From: Idiomarina rhizosphaerae
Lineage (GTDB): Bacteria > Pseudomonadota > Gammaproteobacteria > Enterobacterales > Alteromonadaceae
NCBI RefSeq assembly: GCF_024159085.1
Contig: NZ_JAMZDE010000001.1
Location: 1 to 64,000, forward strand
Reading direction: 5' to 3'
DNA: 64,000 bases
Under the pieces are notes generated by a model. The model was given only the letters and a program-made list of their open reading frames with translations, ran no database searches and was not told the DNA's origin. The translations under genes were made by a program, and so were the position numbers. Position 1 is the first letter of the stretch. Every line of letters starts with the position of its first letter. Of the stretch, positions 1-11,932 are shown one piece after another.

Positions 1-155
<155 letters not shown>

Positions 156-177
156 TTATTAGGGGCCTAAATTGAAA

Positions 178-253
178 TGGTGCTGATAGGCGGATTCGAA
201 CCGCCGACCTCACCCTTACCAAGGGTGCGCTCTACCAACTGAGCTATATCAGC
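178..253 (-). tRNA. thrT: tRNA-Thr (anticodon GGT)
   Basis: A 76-nt cloverleaf on the minus strand with GCTGATA/TATCAGC acceptor arms, a TTCGAAT T-loop, anticodon GGT within CTTGGTAAG, and an encoded CCA end. It is the last tRNA before tuf in the operon. Confidence 0.97.
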
Positions 254-265
254 ACTGACGGAATG

Positions 266-340
<75 letters not shown>

Positions 341-385
341 AAATTCACAATTTTATGAGGCCACTTCAAAACCAAGGAAATTGCG

Positions 386-470
386 TGGTGGAGGGGGCAG
401 GATTCGAACCTGCGAAGGCTGAGCCGTCAGATTTACAGTCTGATCCCTTTGGCCACTCGGGAACCCCTCC
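386..470 (-). tRNA. tyrU: tRNA-Tyr (anticodon GTA)
   Basis: An 85-nt class II tRNA on the minus strand with a long variable arm, anticodon GTA within CTGTAAAT, GGAGGGG/CCCCTCC acceptor arms and an encoded CCA. The length equals that of E. coli tRNA-Tyr. Confidence 0.97.
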
Positions 471-489
471 CGTATCTTGCAATTTAAAT

Positions 490-565
<76 letters not shown>

Positions 566-586
566 ACCACCGGTTAGGTGGAGCGC

Positions 587-615
587 ATTCTATGGTACTA
601 GATTTGATAGTGCAA
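587..615 (-). promoter_or_regulatory. Promoter of the tRNA-tuf operon
   Basis: On the minus strand TTGCAC (-35) and TAGAAT (-10) are separated by exactly 17 bases. The -10 box is followed by a GCGC discriminator, typical of stringently controlled stable-RNA promoters, and an A-rich stretch (621-645) lies upstream like an UP element. Position and quality fit the thrU-tyrU-glyT-thrT-tuf transcript. The start site itself is inferred. Confidence 0.75.
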
Positions 616-653
616 TAGGTGCGCGTAATTTTTTTAAGTTTTTTGTTCTGACT

Positions 654-688
654 GGTCAGTTTTTATCTACATCGGATGAAAACTGACC
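654..688. repeat. 10-bp inverted repeat between purA and the tRNA operon
   Basis: GGTCAGTTTT at 654-663 is matched perfectly by AAAACTGACC at 679-688, with a 15-base loop. It lies 30 bases after the purA stop and upstream of the tRNA promoter. No clean U-tract follows on either strand, so it may be a weak purA terminator or a protein-binding dyad. Confidence 0.5.
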
Positions 689-719
689 GTCTTTTAGTAA
701 CATACACTACTTTTTCTTA

Positions 720-2110
<1,391 letters not shown>

Positions 2111-2117
2111 TTCATGA

Positions 2118-3011
2118 TTACTCTTCAGTTTTTCCCATCATATTTTGTAAATAACGGAAAAAGTCACTGTTTGCATCAAGCACTAACATGTCATTACCGG
2201 AACCGAATGATTCACCATAAGCTTCCATACTACGAATAAAGGCAAAGAACTCGGCGTCTTTCTGATAAGCATCAGCGTAGATTTTCGCTGCCTGTGCGTC
2301 ACCTTCACCACGTAGTTCACGTGACTGACGTTTCGCATCTGCCAGCATTACCGTTACACGCGCGTCAACATCGGCACGGATAAACTCAGCCTGCTCACGA
2401 CCTTCAGAACGGTGTTCTGTGGCAACAGCCTGACGTTCAGCACGCATACGCTGGTAAATAGACTGACTGACTTCATCCGGTAAATTAATTTGCATAACGC
2501 GGACATCCAGCACTTCAACACCTAAGTCGGAAGCACTTTCTGAACCTTGTATTAACGCTTCACGCATTAACTCATCACGCTCACCGGAAACAATATCAGA
2601 AATGGTACGGTTACCAAATTCACTACGCAAACCGCTGTTAATACGACGAGTTAGCAAGGCTTCAGCCTGAAGAATGTTACCGCCGTTAGTACTCAGATAA
2701 AAAGTAGAGAAGTCATTAATACGCCACATAACGTAGGTATCAACAATCAAATCCTTTTTCTCACTGGTGACAAAGCGGTCAGGATCTCCGTCTAATGTTT
2801 GCAGGCGGGCATCCAGTCTTTTCACTTGTTCGATAAAAGGAATTTTAAAGTGTAAACCAGGTTCGAAAACCATAGCTTCACCGGTTTCTGCGTTGCGCTC
2901 AACCTTACCGAACTGAATTAAGATGGCGCGTTCGCCTTCCTTAACCACGTAAACGGAGGAAAGACCCAGAACGACCAGGACCACAACAATTATTGCGATT
3001 AGGTTTTTCAT
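2118..3011 (-). CDS. hflC: HflC, band-7/prohibitin regulator of FtsH protease
   Basis: A membrane-anchored SPFH (stomatin/prohibitin) protein that forms the HflKC complex around FtsH and restrains its degradation of membrane proteins. It has 297 residues with one N-terminal transmembrane segment (about 4-20, rich in Ile/Val/Leu) and a periplasmic band-7 domain beginning VVKEGERAILIQFG. A charged, Ala/Glu-rich helical region (about 190-250) follows. Its ATG overlaps the hflK stop codon by one base (TAATG), which implies translational coupling and fits the 1:1 complex. Confidence 0.97.
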   Translation of the reverse strand: MKNLIAIIVVVLVVLGLSSVYVVKEGERAILIQFGKVERNAETGEAMVFEPGLHFKIPFIEQVKRLDARLQTLDGDPDRFVTSEKKDLIVDTYVMWRINDFSTFYLSTNGGNILQAEALLTRRINSGLRSEFGNRTISDIVSGERDELMREALIQGSESASDLGVEVLDVRVMQINLPDEVSQSIYQRMRAERQAVATEHRSEGREQAEFIRADVDARVTVMLADAKRQSRELRGEGDAQAAKIYADAYQKDAEFFAFIRSMEAYGESFGSGNDMLVLDANSDFFRYLQNMMGKTEE

Positions 3012-4165
3012 TAGTTTCGACCTCCGCTGCGGTTACTGCTGCGCGTATTTTGTGTCTCTGTTCCAGTACTTGAGGAACCGCCTGAAACATCTTCAGGAAT
3101 ACGCGTCGGAGAGAATGAATTTGTATTACGACCTTGCTTCTCAAGAAGTTTCTCTAGTGGTAAGTACATCATGTTGTTACCACCTTCAACGTCAACCAGT
3201 ACTTTAGGCGTTTTCGCATAAAGCTCCTGCAGAGTATCAAGGTAGATACGCTGACGTGTGACTTCAGGTGCGTTTTGGTATTGAGGCAGCAGCTCTTCAA
3301 AGCGAGCAACTTCACCCTGAGCTTCAAGAATAATTTGCTCACGATAAGCTTGCGCTTCCTGCAACATACGACGTACCTGGCCTCGTGCCAACGGTTCTAC
3401 TTCGCGGGCATAAGCTTCAGCTTCACGAATGAAACGCTCTTCATCTTCCTGTGCTGAGATGGCGTCATCGAAAGCGTCTTTAACCGCTTCGGGTGGTCGC
3501 GCTGGCAGCAAGTTAAGATCAACAACCTGCAGACCAACAGAGTAAGGGTTCATCGTTTGTTCAAGCATTTCCAGCGTATTCGCTCTGACTTCTTCACGTC
3601 CACGAGTTAACACTTCATCCATGGTTGTGTGACCAACCACGTAGCGTAACGCGCTGTCTGTGGCACGTGAAAGTACACCGTCAGCGTTTTGTACATTGAA
3701 TAAGTACGAGCGAGGATCAACAACGCGATACTGAACATCCAGCTCGACACGAACCACGTTCTCATCCTGAGTCAACATATAACCTTCGGTTCTGTCTGAA
3801 CGAATATTGTTGACGTCGACATGTTCTACCGAATCAATAAACACGGGGCGCCAGTGAAGTCCTGACTCAACCAAGGTATGGAACTGACCAAAACGCAGTA
3901 CAACACCACGATCAGCTTCTTTAACCGTATAAAAGCCAGCGATAAACCAAACAATTAACGCAATTATTGCGATAATGCCGACACCTTTTGCCGGGATCCC
4001 TGAACTACCGCCCGAGCCGCCGCCTTTCTTTCCACCAAAACCGAATTTGGAAAACAGTTTGCGAACTGCTTCGTCGAGATCAGGCGGCCCTTGATCTTTG
4101 CCACCTTGATTTTTCCATGGGTCACGGTCGTTGTTATTACCGTTCCCCGGTTGATTCCAAGCCAT
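3011..4165 (-). CDS. hflK: HflK, band-7/prohibitin regulator of FtsH protease
   Basis: The partner of HflC in the inner-membrane complex that modulates FtsH. The start is placed at the ATG reading MAWNQPGN, as in other HflK proteins, with GGAG eight bases upstream; an in-frame TTG four codons earlier is less likely. From this start the 384-residue protein has a Gly/Asp/Lys-rich cytoplasmic leader including GGKKGGGSGGSSG, a transmembrane segment around residues 60-80, and a periplasmic SPFH domain beginning VKEADRGVVLRFGQ. A Ser/Thr/Asn-rich tail closes it. It is followed by hflC with a one-base overlap. Confidence 0.97.
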   Translation of the reverse strand: MAWNQPGNGNNNDRDPWKNQGGKDQGPPDLDEAVRKLFSKFGFGGKKGGGSGGSSGIPAKGVGIIAIIALIVWFIAGFYTVKEADRGVVLRFGQFHTLVESGLHWRPVFIDSVEHVDVNNIRSDRTEGYMLTQDENVVRVELDVQYRVVDPRSYLFNVQNADGVLSRATDSALRYVVGHTTMDEVLTRGREEVRANTLEMLEQTMNPYSVGLQVVDLNLLPARPPEAVKDAFDDAISAQEDEERFIREAEAYAREVEPLARGQVRRMLQEAQAYREQIILEAQGEVARFEELLPQYQNAPEVTRQRIYLDTLQELYAKTPKVLVDVEGGNNMMYLPLEKLLEKQGRNTNSFSPTRIPEDVSGGSSSTGTETQNTRSSNRSGGRN

Positions 4166-4208
4166 TGAGTGCTCCAAGTTTTTAAGAAAACTGTTGCTAT
4201 AAAAAATT

Positions 4209-5498
4209 CTATTGCTGCACGACTAAGTCGTCCAGTTGATCGCCATAAGTCTTATGTAAACGCTGCCAGTCTACCGATGACATACGCACTTGCAACGCAA
4301 GTTCGCCGTTTTCGTTAACATCTTCCGATGTCACGCTATTCCAACGGTATAATGTACCACGTAATTTACCCATTGAGTGGGGGATTTTCAGAGTCAGCTC
4401 GACCATTTGCGGGCCAAGTATCTGGCGTAAAGCCTCCAGCACTTCTTCAATGCCAAGGTCTTGCTGCGCTGAAACCCAGACCCTTATTGGCTTTTGGTTA
4501 TCATCGTAGTCAATTCGGGGTTCAGCACCCTCCACTTGATCTATTTTATTACAAATAATTAACTGTGGTACATCGCCAGCATCAATTTCTTCCAAAACTT
4601 CAGCAACCTGATCAATATTATTTTGCTGCTGTTCGTCGCTGACATCAACCACATGTAACAATAAATCGGCTTCCTGAGTTTCCTGAAGCGTCGCTTTAAA
4701 AGCTGCGACCAGGTCATGAGGTAAGTGACGAATAAAACCAACGGTATCGGCCAGAATCACTTCGCCAATATCTTCTACCGCAAGCTTTCGCAATGTAGGG
4801 TCCAGTGTCGCAAACAGCTGATCCGCCGCATAAACTCCAGCTTCAGTTAAACGATTGAATAAGGTCGATTTCCCGGCGTTGGTATAACCTACCAGCGACA
4901 CTGTAGGAATGTCCGCTTTTTTACGAGCCCGGCGCCCCTGCTCCCGCTGCTTCTGGACTTTTTCCAGGCGCTTTAAGATATTTTTAATACGTCCGCGAAT
5001 TAAGCGTCTGTCGGTCTCAAGCTGGGTTTCACCCGGGCCGCGTAAGCCAATACCGCCTTTTTGTCTTTCAAGGTGAGTCCAGCCGCGCACTAGTCGTGTC
5101 GATATATGACGCAGCTGTGCTAATTCAACCTGCAACTTACCTTCGTGGGTTCGTGCCCGCTGCGCAAAAATATCCAGAATAAGACCCGTACGGTCTAACA
5201 CCCTGCACTTGCAAATGGCTTCCAGATTTCGCTCTTGCGTTGGTGATAACGCGTGATTAAAGATAACAATGTTAGCGTCCAGCAGTTTTACCTGCTCCGC
5301 AATTTCTTCTGCCTTACCACTACCAACAAAGTACCTGGGGGTTGGGGAGTTACGACTTGTAGTCATCACTCCCATAGTTTTCACGCCCGAAGAATCAGCT
5401 AAAAGTTGTAATTCGGAGAGATCTTCTCGGTCAACTTCTGCGGGTAAATCCACATGAACCAATATTGCGTAGTCGCCACCTTCATACCTATCGAACAA
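4209..5498 (-). CDS. hflX: Ribosome-associated GTPase HflX
   Basis: A GTPase of the Obg-HflX superfamily that splits or rescues stalled ribosomes. The 429 residues contain the N-terminal HflX domain and a glycine-rich linker (GGIGLRGPGETQLETDRR, about 145-162). The G domain has GYTNAGKST (G1), DTVGFIRHLP (G3) and NKID (G4). The protein begins MFDRYEGG, matching the E. coli N terminus (MFDRYDAG). That start codon is TTG with AGAGG about ten bases upstream; the closest ATG codons are out of frame. It lies between hfq and hflK in the conserved operon. Confidence 0.97.
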   Translation of the reverse strand: MFDRYEGGDYAILVHVDLPAEVDREDLSELQLLADSSGVKTMGVMTTSRNSPTPRYFVGSGKAEEIAEQVKLLDANIVIFNHALSPTQERNLEAICKCRVLDRTGLILDIFAQRARTHEGKLQVELAQLRHISTRLVRGWTHLERQKGGIGLRGPGETQLETDRRLIRGRIKNILKRLEKVQKQREQGRRARKKADIPTVSLVGYTNAGKSTLFNRLTEAGVYAADQLFATLDPTLRKLAVEDIGEVILADTVGFIRHLPHDLVAAFKATLQETQEADLLLHVVDVSDEQQQNNIDQVAEVLEEIDAGDVPQLIICNKIDQVEGAEPRIDYDDNQKPIRVWVSAQQDLGIEEVLEALRQILGPQMVELTLKIPHSMGKLRGTLYRWNSVTSEDVNENGELALQVRMSSVDWQRLHKTYGDQLDDLVVQQ

Positions 5499-5522
5499 GT
5501 TGTTCAGACCTCTCTTTCATCA

Positions 5523-5780
5523 TTAATCTTCTATTTCAGCCATATCTTCGCCAGCTTGTTGCGGCAAATAGTTTTGAGGAATACGCGCAGGTACAACTGT
5601 CGAAATTGCATGCTTATACACCATTTGGCTAACCGTATTCTTTAATAAGACAACAAATTGATCAAAAGACTCAATTTGTCCCTGCAATTTAATGCCATTA
5701 ACTAAGTAAATAGATACTGGTATGCGCTCACGACGTAACGCATTTAAGAATGGGTCTTGTAAAGTTTGCCCCTTAGCCAT
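5523..5780 (-). CDS. hfq: RNA chaperone Hfq
   Basis: An Sm-like hexameric chaperone that pairs small RNAs with mRNAs. The start is the ATG of [17 protein letters not shown], preceded by AAGGA; an in-frame extension of 11 codons upstream is not conserved. It has 85 residues, shorter than the 102 of E. coli Hfq because the flexible C-terminal tail is short (ending in [12 protein letters not shown]). The Sm1 ([19 protein letters not shown]) and Sm2 ([10 protein letters not shown]) motifs are intact. It sits between miaA and hflX as in E. coli. Confidence 0.98.
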   Translation of the reverse strand: MAKGQTLQDPFLNALRRERIPVSIYLVNGIKLQGQIESFDQFVVLLKNTVSQMVYKHAISTVVPARIPQNYLPQQAGEDMAEIED

Positions 5781-5957
5781 CTTGGATTCCTTTTTATCGT
5801 TATTAATATCCAATGTGTAAATAGTAAGCTACAGCACTGCCAATTTGCAGTTCCCTGTAAAGACACACTAGACCAGTAAAGAATTTTTGCAATAAGAAAA
5901 ACGTTAAGAATTACTCATTTAGTTCAGAATTGGATCTGCGGCCTTGGTCGTCTAATT

Positions 5958-6908
5958 TCAATCCTTAATACTAAAAATCTCTGCGGATTGCTGCATTGCC
6001 GTCATGACTTTCGCCTGCATATTGAGGTCACCGGTCTCCAGCCAGTGCACTCCCGGCCAGCCCCGCAGCCACGTCATTTGTCTTTTCGCCAGCTGTCGAG
6101 TGGCTATAATTCCGCGCTCCCGCATTTCATCGTAGCTTAACTCTCCGGCGAGGTGCTGCCACATTTGCCGATACCCTACACTGCGAATGGACGGAAGATC
6201 CGGATGCAAATCGGATCTGGCAAACAAGGTCTCAACTTCTTCTTTAAAAGGTTGTGCCAGCATTTGGTCAAAACGCTGCTCGATACGCTGGTGTAAAACG
6301 TCTCGTTCAACCGGCGCTACCGCAAACTGATAAATGGGCTTAGTTAACTGACCATGACGCTCTTTGGTGAGTTCCGTCAAAGGTTTGCCCGAAATTTCAT
6401 AAACCTCCAAAGCTCGCAGAATTCGCTGAGGATCGTTAGGATGAATACGTTTAGCGCTTGTGGGGTCGACCTTTTGCAGCCGATTGTGCAATTCGGTTAA
6501 ACCTTTCTCATGCAGTTCGGCGGTCAGTTTCTCACGCACACTGGTATCCGACTCGGGCAAATGGGAGAGCCCTTCAAGCAACGCCTTAAAGTACAACATG
6601 GTGCCGCCAACCAACAAAGGCACCTTGCCACGTTGCTGAATATCATCAATTAAAGCCAAAGCGTCTTTTTGGAAATCGGCCGCCGAATAAGTTTCGGCAG
6701 GGTCGCGAATATCCAGCAAGTGATGAGGAACTAAGTTTTGCTCTTCGGCGCTGGGTTTCGCAGTACCAATATCCATTCCCCGATAAATTAACGCGGAATC
6801 GACGGAAATAATCTCACAATCCAGTTGCTCACAAAGCGCCAGCGATAACGCGGTTTTCCCTGAAGCTGTAGGCCCATAAATGGCAATAACGGCATCCTTG
6901 CTACGCAT
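5958..6908 (-). CDS. miaA: tRNA dimethylallyltransferase MiaA
   Basis: Transfers a dimethylallyl group to A37 of tRNAs reading UNN codons. Residues 8-18 form the P-loop [27 protein letters not shown], the [16 protein letters not shown] acceptor motif and the C-terminal [14 protein letters not shown] motif are all present. The chosen ATG ([12 protein letters not shown]) gives 316 residues, typical of the family, and overlaps the mutL stop by eight bases. The gene is followed by hfq after a gap of about 180 bases, which probably holds the hfq promoter. Confidence 0.97.
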   Translation of the reverse strand: MRSKDAVIAIYGPTASGKTALSLALCEQLDCEIISVDSALIYRGMDIGTAKPSAEEQNLVPHHLLDIRDPAETYSAADFQKDALALIDDIQQRGKVPLLVGGTMLYFKALLEGLSHLPESDTSVREKLTAELHEKGLTELHNRLQKVDPTSAKRIHPNDPQRILRALEVYEISGKPLTELTKERHGQLTKPIYQFAVAPVERDVLHQRIEQRFDQMLAQPFKEEVETLFARSDLHPDLPSIRSVGYRQMWQHLAGELSYDEMRERGIIATRQLAKRQMTWLRGWPGVHWLETGDLNMQAKVMTAMQQSAEIFSIKD

Positions 6909-8634
6909 TATTCTCTCCGGGTAACGGCAACCTCTGCAACGCATCGGTGCTTTCAGCCAATTGCGAACGCCACTGAATAAGCCAGTGCTCCGCCTGAGTC
7001 AGACTGTACGACTCAAGACCAGCAAATTGTGCTAACCAACGACCCAGTTGGTCAGGTTCGGCACCTTCACTCAGTAATGTTAATAAATCCGTAAAACCGC
7101 TCACCACATTGCCCTGACGTAACATTTCCGGCATTTGCTCAATAATTGCCTGCTCACGCTGAATTTTATACACCACACCGCACTGGTTTAATTGCTGCTG
7201 CGGCCACTGGCTTGCAGGCTCAGGCAGGTTCGCCAAACTGACTGCCACAGGAACCAGTAACGGCTGCCCGTTCAGTCCGTCCTGCAATTGCCGAGTAAGT
7301 TTTCTGCTAACACATTCAGTGTGAACTTTAGCCAGATTAAGCCAGGCCAGACTGTACTCATTGCGAATAAGAGCATAAACACCATTAAACACAGACAATA
7401 CACGCCAGTTTTGTTCCACTTTTAACTTTGCCTCTGGCTCCGTGTTTAGCTTCGTGCCAGTATTACTATGATGAACCTGGGCGGCATTTGGCAACAACGA
7501 CCCCGATGCTTTTCTCTCGCCTAGAAAGCTCCCACCTGACGCCCCCCGATAGAAGTCCGACGCGGCCCCAGGGGATCGTTCTTGAGAGCTGTAAGAATGC
7601 TGATGACTCATCGCAGGTTGTTCGTTTTCTGTGGCAACCAGCTGTTTTAAAGCCTGTTCAATGCGGGTCAGAATAAAGTCATGCACTTGTCGCTGGCGAT
7701 GAAAACGAACTTCATGCTTTGCCGGATGCACATTCACATCGACTTCTTCTGCGGGAAGTTCAAAGTAAAGTACAAAAGTCGGTACCCGCTCGTTCGGCAA
7801 ATATTTTTCGTAGGCCTGACGTACCGCATGCGATAACAATTTATCGCGCATCATTCGGCCGTTGACAAAAAAGTGCTGAATATCCCCCTGATGCCGGCAA
7901 TGCTCCGGCGGGACTAACCAGCCACTTAAATGGAAGTCACCATCAACAGCGTCAATTGCTGAAGCCTGCTCAGCAAATCCACCGCCGCAAATTTTCGCCA
8001 ACCGTTGTAACTGCTGTTTTTCAGTCTGAGCAGGAGGAAACGCTCTTACCGATTTGCCGTTATGATTAAGCTGGAATCCAACTTCAAAACGGCTAAGCGC
8101 AATCCGTTTTATCACTTCATCTATGTGGCTGAATTCAGTTTTTTCCGTGCGTAAAAACTTACGCCTGGCCGGCGTATTAAAGAAGAGATCCTGTATATCG
8201 ACTGTTGTTCCGTCGGGATGCGCCGCCGGTTCAACGGTCACTTGCATATCCCGGCCTTCGGCCCATGCCTGCCAGGCTTCTTCCTGCTCTGGCGGCTTGG
8301 ATATTAAGCGTAATCGCGACACTGAACTGATACTGGCCAGAGCTTCCCCCCGAAACCCCAGGCTACCAATATGCTCCAAATCGTCCAGACTCTGAATTTT
8401 ACTGGTGGCGTGACGGCTCAATGCCAGTGTCAGTTCCTGCTTAACAATACCACCGCCGTTATCACGAATTCGGATACGCTTGCTACCGCCCTGCTCAATA
8501 TCCAGAATTAATTGCGTTGCCCCAGCGTCTAAAGCGTTCTCGACCAGCTCTTTCACCACTGACGAAGGGCGCTCAACCACTTCGCCCGCGGCAATTTGGT
8601 TAGCGAGCTCTATCGGTAATTGTTGAATGGCCAT
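6901..8634 (-). CDS. mutL: DNA mismatch repair protein MutL
   Basis: The mismatch-repair matchmaker that couples MutS to MutH and UvrD. The 577-residue protein has the N-terminal GHKL ATPase motifs [13 protein letters not shown] (about 27-39), DNGGGI and [15 protein letters not shown] variable linker (about 340-400, rich in Ser/Gly/His) precedes the C-terminal dimerisation domain. I did not see the DQHA(X)2E(X)4E endonuclease motif, as expected for organisms with a MutH-type system. Its ATG overlaps the amiB stop by one base and its 3' end overlaps miaA. Confidence 0.97.
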   Translation of the reverse strand: MAIQQLPIELANQIAAGEVVERPSSVVKELVENALDAGATQLILDIEQGGSKRIRIRDNGGGIVKQELTLALSRHATSKIQSLDDLEHIGSLGFRGEALASISSVSRLRLISKPPEQEEAWQAWAEGRDMQVTVEPAAHPDGTTVDIQDLFFNTPARRKFLRTEKTEFSHIDEVIKRIALSRFEVGFQLNHNGKSVRAFPPAQTEKQQLQRLAKICGGGFAEQASAIDAVDGDFHLSGWLVPPEHCRHQGDIQHFFVNGRMMRDKLLSHAVRQAYEKYLPNERVPTFVLYFELPAEEVDVNVHPAKHEVRFHRQRQVHDFILTRIEQALKQLVATENEQPAMSHQHSYSSQERSPGAASDFYRGASGGSFLGERKASGSLLPNAAQVHHSNTGTKLNTEPEAKLKVEQNWRVLSVFNGVYALIRNEYSLAWLNLAKVHTECVSRKLTRQLQDGLNGQPLLVPVAVSLANLPEPASQWPQQQLNQCGVVYKIQREQAIIEQMPEMLRQGNVVSGFTDLLTLLSEGAEPDQLGRWLAQFAGLESYSLTQAEHWLIQWRSQLAESTDALQRLPLPGENNA

Positions 8635-9944
8635 TAGCGACTCGGAATTGTCAGTTTTTGACCAATTTTCAAGCTGCTGGTGGTCAGGTTATTCTCGGTT
8701 TTAATGGCTTTGACGGTAGTATTATACTTCTGTGCCAATACCGACAAGGAATCTCCGGACTTAACGGTATAAGTAAAACTACTTTGATTAGCTAAGTAGG
8801 TATTGTCTATTGGGTTACTAACAAAATAACGCCGAATTCCGTTATAAATTGCACGCGCCAACCTTTGTTGGTGCGCGTTACTGGTTAGCAGCTGCTCTTC
8901 TCTTGGATTTGATAAAAAGCCAGTTTCCACCAACAATGACGGTTTATCCGGTGATTTGAGCACAGCAAGGCTGGCTGCCTGTGGAGCATGCTTATGCATT
9001 TCTGTCACCGCAGACATCTCGTCGATAATATGTTTCGCGGCACTGTATGCTCCGGCAATGGAACTGTCCATCGACATATCCAACAGAGTCTCTGCCAAAT
9101 AGGGTTCGTGCCCGTTCTTCCTCAAAATATCAGTAACGCCACCCAATAACTCAGATTGCTGCTCCCGATTTTCTAACCAGCGACCAACTTCCGATTCTGC
9201 CCGGCGTTTTGATAAAACCCAAACCGATCCACCGCTGGGCTGTGGTGTTCGAAAAGCGTCTGCATGAATCGAGACAAAAAAGTCGGCTTTAGCGTCCCAG
9301 GCTTTTTGCGGTCGCTCGTTAAGGCCAACATAGTAGTCCCCGGTCCGAATCAAATAAGCCTGCATGCCCGGATCATCATTAATGAGTTTGGCTAATGCAC
9401 GCGCAATACGAATAACGACGTGTTTTTCGTAAGTTCCGCGCGGACCAATAGAGCCGGGGTCATCACCACCATGCCCGGCATCAATTGCTATGGTTACGCG
9501 CCTGTCTTTCAGCTCTGAAACCGATTTTGCCGGCCCGCTCAGCTCTTTGGATTTACCGGGTAAGTCGACCACCAGACGATCTTTATATGACTCATTAGCC
9601 GGCAAGGTAAAAAGGTTGGCGTCGCTTTTGGATTCCAGTTCAATAACAATACGGGTACTGTTAGCGTTTTTAGGTGAGCTTGTGCGAATTTTATCGACCA
9701 GCAGTGATTCTTCGCCCAAGTTCTCCAAACCAGTTTTTAACGAAGTATTGTTAAAATCAATAACCAGTCGGTAAGGTTTTTGCTGATATAGAGTAAAGTA
9801 AGAATAGTCGGGAGTGTCCGACAAGTCGAAAACCACCCGCGTTTTATCCGGAGATGGCCACACACGCACACTGTCTATACTGTTGTCGGCCCAGACCCAC
9901 AAAGGAGCACAAGCAAACAAAAACACCCAAAATCGCTTCATCAT
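8634..9944 (-). CDS. amiB: N-acetylmuramoyl-L-alanine amidase AmiB-like, with LysM
   Basis: A periplasmic zinc amidase that cuts septal peptidoglycan during daughter-cell separation. It has a signal peptide ([19 protein letters not shown], cleavage near residue 19), an AMIN domain (about 25-130) and an Amidase_3 domain. The latter starts at [16 protein letters not shown] (zinc His) and includes [12 protein letters not shown]-terminal LysM repeat begins [16 protein letters not shown] (about 388-434). The start overlaps the tsaE stop as ATGA, and mutL follows with a one-base overlap: the classical tsaE-amiB-mutL order. Confidence 0.95.
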   Translation of the reverse strand: MMKRFWVFLFACAPLWVWADNSIDSVRVWPSPDKTRVVFDLSDTPDYSYFTLYQQKPYRLVIDFNNTSLKTGLENLGEESLLVDKIRTSSPKNANSTRIVIELESKSDANLFTLPANESYKDRLVVDLPGKSKELSGPAKSVSELKDRRVTIAIDAGHGGDDPGSIGPRGTYEKHVVIRIARALAKLINDDPGMQAYLIRTGDYYVGLNERPQKAWDAKADFFVSIHADAFRTPQPSGGSVWVLSKRRAESEVGRWLENREQQSELLGGVTDILRKNGHEPYLAETLLDMSMDSSIAGAYSAAKHIIDEMSAVTEMHKHAPQAASLAVLKSPDKPSLLVETGFLSNPREEQLLTSNAHQQRLARAIYNGIRRYFVSNPIDNTYLANQSSFTYTVKSGDSLSVLAQKYNTTVKAIKTENNLTTSSLKIGQKLTIPSR

Positions 9945-10402
9945 AATGTTTTAATTATTTTTTGTCCGGCTTCAGTTAGCGCACTGAAAGTTAGTTTACG
10001 TCCCGTGCCAGCATACTCGATTCTTATCTCAATGTCCGCACCGGGAAGCCAACCATAGCCTTTGTCGGGCCACTCTATAAAGTTTAACGTATCTTCAGAA
10101 AAATAATCGCGAATTCCCATATATTCGAGCTCTTCCGGATCTGCCAGCCGATATAAATCGAAATGATGAATACGCCAGCCTTGCAACTGGTAGGGCTCGA
10201 CAAGAGTGTAGGTCGGACTTTTCACCGCCCCTGAATGTCCCATAGCCTGAATAACACCACGACAAAACGCCGTTTTTCCGGCACCTAACTCGCCTCTCAG
10301 ATAAACCACTAAAGGGGTCTGTAAAACTTGTGAAAATTTCTTCGCAAGCGCTAACGTTTCCTCTTCGTCAGCCAATTCACATTGGTGTACCTCAGTCATC
10401 AT
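9941..10402 (-). CDS. tsaE: tRNA threonylcarbamoyladenosine biosynthesis ATPase TsaE
   Basis: The small ATPase of the TsaBDE complex that makes t6A37 in ANN-decoding tRNAs. The Walker A motif ELGAGKTAFCRGV follows the LRG strand, and the conserved KSPTYTLVEPY, HHFDLYRL and FIEWPDKG segments are present. The start is uncertain: ATG codons at 10417, 10411, 10402 and 10399 are in frame. I favour the ATG-ATG pair (10402/10399), which overlaps the nnr stop and has GGAAGG just upstream. The gene is embedded between nnr and amiB. Confidence 0.92.
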   Translation of the reverse strand: MMTEVHQCELADEEETLALAKKFSQVLQTPLVVYLRGELGAGKTAFCRGVIQAMGHSGAVKSPTYTLVEPYQLQGWRIHHFDLYRLADPEELEYMGIRDYFSEDTLNFIEWPDKGYGWLPGADIEIRIEYAGTGRKLTFSALTEAGQKIIKTL

Positions 10403-11912
10403 CCCTTCCATATCCATTCACCAATTGTCGTATATAAGGCAACAGATCCGAAGCTAAGGTTCCCCTCTCACCATCTTTTCCTGCCTCTTCACCCGCTATA
10501 GCATGCCATAGGCTCCCCGCAATAAGCGCATGTGCCGGGGCCATTCGTTGCGCTAATAAGCCCACGATTAACCCGGTTAACAGGTCACCCATACCACCGG
10601 AAGCCATTGCCGGTGAACCGCGATCAATCAAACATCTACCTCTGTCGGTTACCAGCAAAGACCCCGCGCCTTTCAATAATACCTGTGCACCATATTTTTC
10701 GCGCAGCTTTGTCGCCGCAGCAAAACGGTCCGACGCTATTTCATCGGTCGTAATTTGCAGTAGCCGTGCAGCTTCACCGGGGTGCGGCGTCATTAATAAT
10801 TTAGGCGAATGAACGGGGTTACTCGCTAACAGGTTTAAACCATCGGCATCAATAACTTTCAGCACATCGGTTTCCATCACCTGCGAAAAAACCTCCTGAC
10901 TCCAGGAGCTTTGCCCCAGCCCGGGCCCCAGAGCAACAGCAGAAGCTTCTCGCAGCAGGGGCTTAAGAGCATCGGTTTCTTTTATGCCATGCACCATAGC
11001 TTCCGGCTGCGCTGCTGCAACAATTGCCTGCACCTGCGGATGACAAGCCACTGAGACTTTGCCCGCTCCCGCACGGAGCGCCGACTGCATTGCCAGTATC
11101 ACTGCTCCGGACATGCCCGGCTGGCCTCCCACAATTAGCACATGTCCCTGTTCACCTTTATGAGTGCAGCGTGAACGCGGTGCTAGCCAGCCGCCAACCC
11201 GGCCTGCATTAACTCTGAACCAATCGACTTCGTTTTGCTGTTTAAACGTGCTGCCAATACCTAAATCTTCAAGTTTTAACTCACCAGTGTGCTCTTGAGC
11301 CTTTCCGGTAAGCAAGCCTCGCTTTAAGGCCACCAGACAGACGGTAAGATGAGCACGAACCGCTGCACCGGGAACATGACCTGTATCAGCATTCAACCCT
11401 GACGGCACATCCACTGACACCACCGGCGTCGTGCTGCCATTCACTCGCTGAACCCAGCTTACCGGGTCGCCTTCAAGCGCACGATTCAAACCCACACCAA
11501 ATAAGGCATCAACCAAAACATCAAACTGTTCAGGCGAGCAATCCAGCAAGGGCTTTTCACTCCCGCCTTGTTCACGCCACGCAGCGCGGGCTTTATGCGC
11601 GTCAGACTCCATTGGCTCCGGCAATTCAACGTTGGGTTTGAGCGCAAAAACTTGCACCTGGTAGCCCGCTTTCTGAGCCAACCGGGCGACAATATAGCCA
11701 TCACCACCGTTATTCCCTTCGCCACAACAAACCGCAATGCGTGCCGGTGCCGGAAAGTAAGACTGTAGCTGATGAAAAACCGCTTTCCCGGCCGCCGACA
11801 TCAGTTGCGTCATATTCATCGAGCAAGCTTCAGCCGCTTTCTGTTCGCCCTGCTGTACTTGCTCAACGCGATAAAGACAGTTGATAAAACGGCTGCCGTC
11901 GGTGTCTGTCAT
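10392..11912 (-). CDS. nnr: Bifunctional NAD(P)H-hydrate epimerase/dehydratase
   Basis: Repairs hydrated NADH and NADPH. In this 506-residue fusion the N-terminal YjeF_N epimerase domain (about 1-220) carries CCGEGNNGGDGYIVARL and VDALFGVGL. The C-terminal ribokinase-like ADP-dependent dehydratase (about 235-500) carries VLIVGGQPGMSGA, LGPGLG, TPHPGEAARLL and GGMGDLLTGLIVGLL. The 3' end overlaps tsaE, the usual nnr-tsaE arrangement. queG, often divergent from nnr in enterobacteria, is absent; a YheV-like gene lies upstream instead. Confidence 0.96.
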   Translation of the reverse strand: MTDTDGSRFINCLYRVEQVQQGEQKAAEACSMNMTQLMSAAGKAVFHQLQSYFPAPARIAVCCGEGNNGGDGYIVARLAQKAGYQVQVFALKPNVELPEPMESDAHKARAAWREQGGSEKPLLDCSPEQFDVLVDALFGVGLNRALEGDPVSWVQRVNGSTTPVVSVDVPSGLNADTGHVPGAAVRAHLTVCLVALKRGLLTGKAQEHTGELKLEDLGIGSTFKQQNEVDWFRVNAGRVGGWLAPRSRCTHKGEQGHVLIVGGQPGMSGAVILAMQSALRAGAGKVSVACHPQVQAIVAAAQPEAMVHGIKETDALKPLLREASAVALGPGLGQSSWSQEVFSQVMETDVLKVIDADGLNLLASNPVHSPKLLMTPHPGEAARLLQITTDEIASDRFAAATKLREKYGAQVLLKGAGSLLVTDRGRCLIDRGSPAMASGGMGDLLTGLIVGLLAQRMAPAHALIAGSLWHAIAGEEAGKDGERGTLASDLLPYIRQLVNGYGRDDD

Positions 11913-11932
11913 AATGGCTCCCTACAATTTGT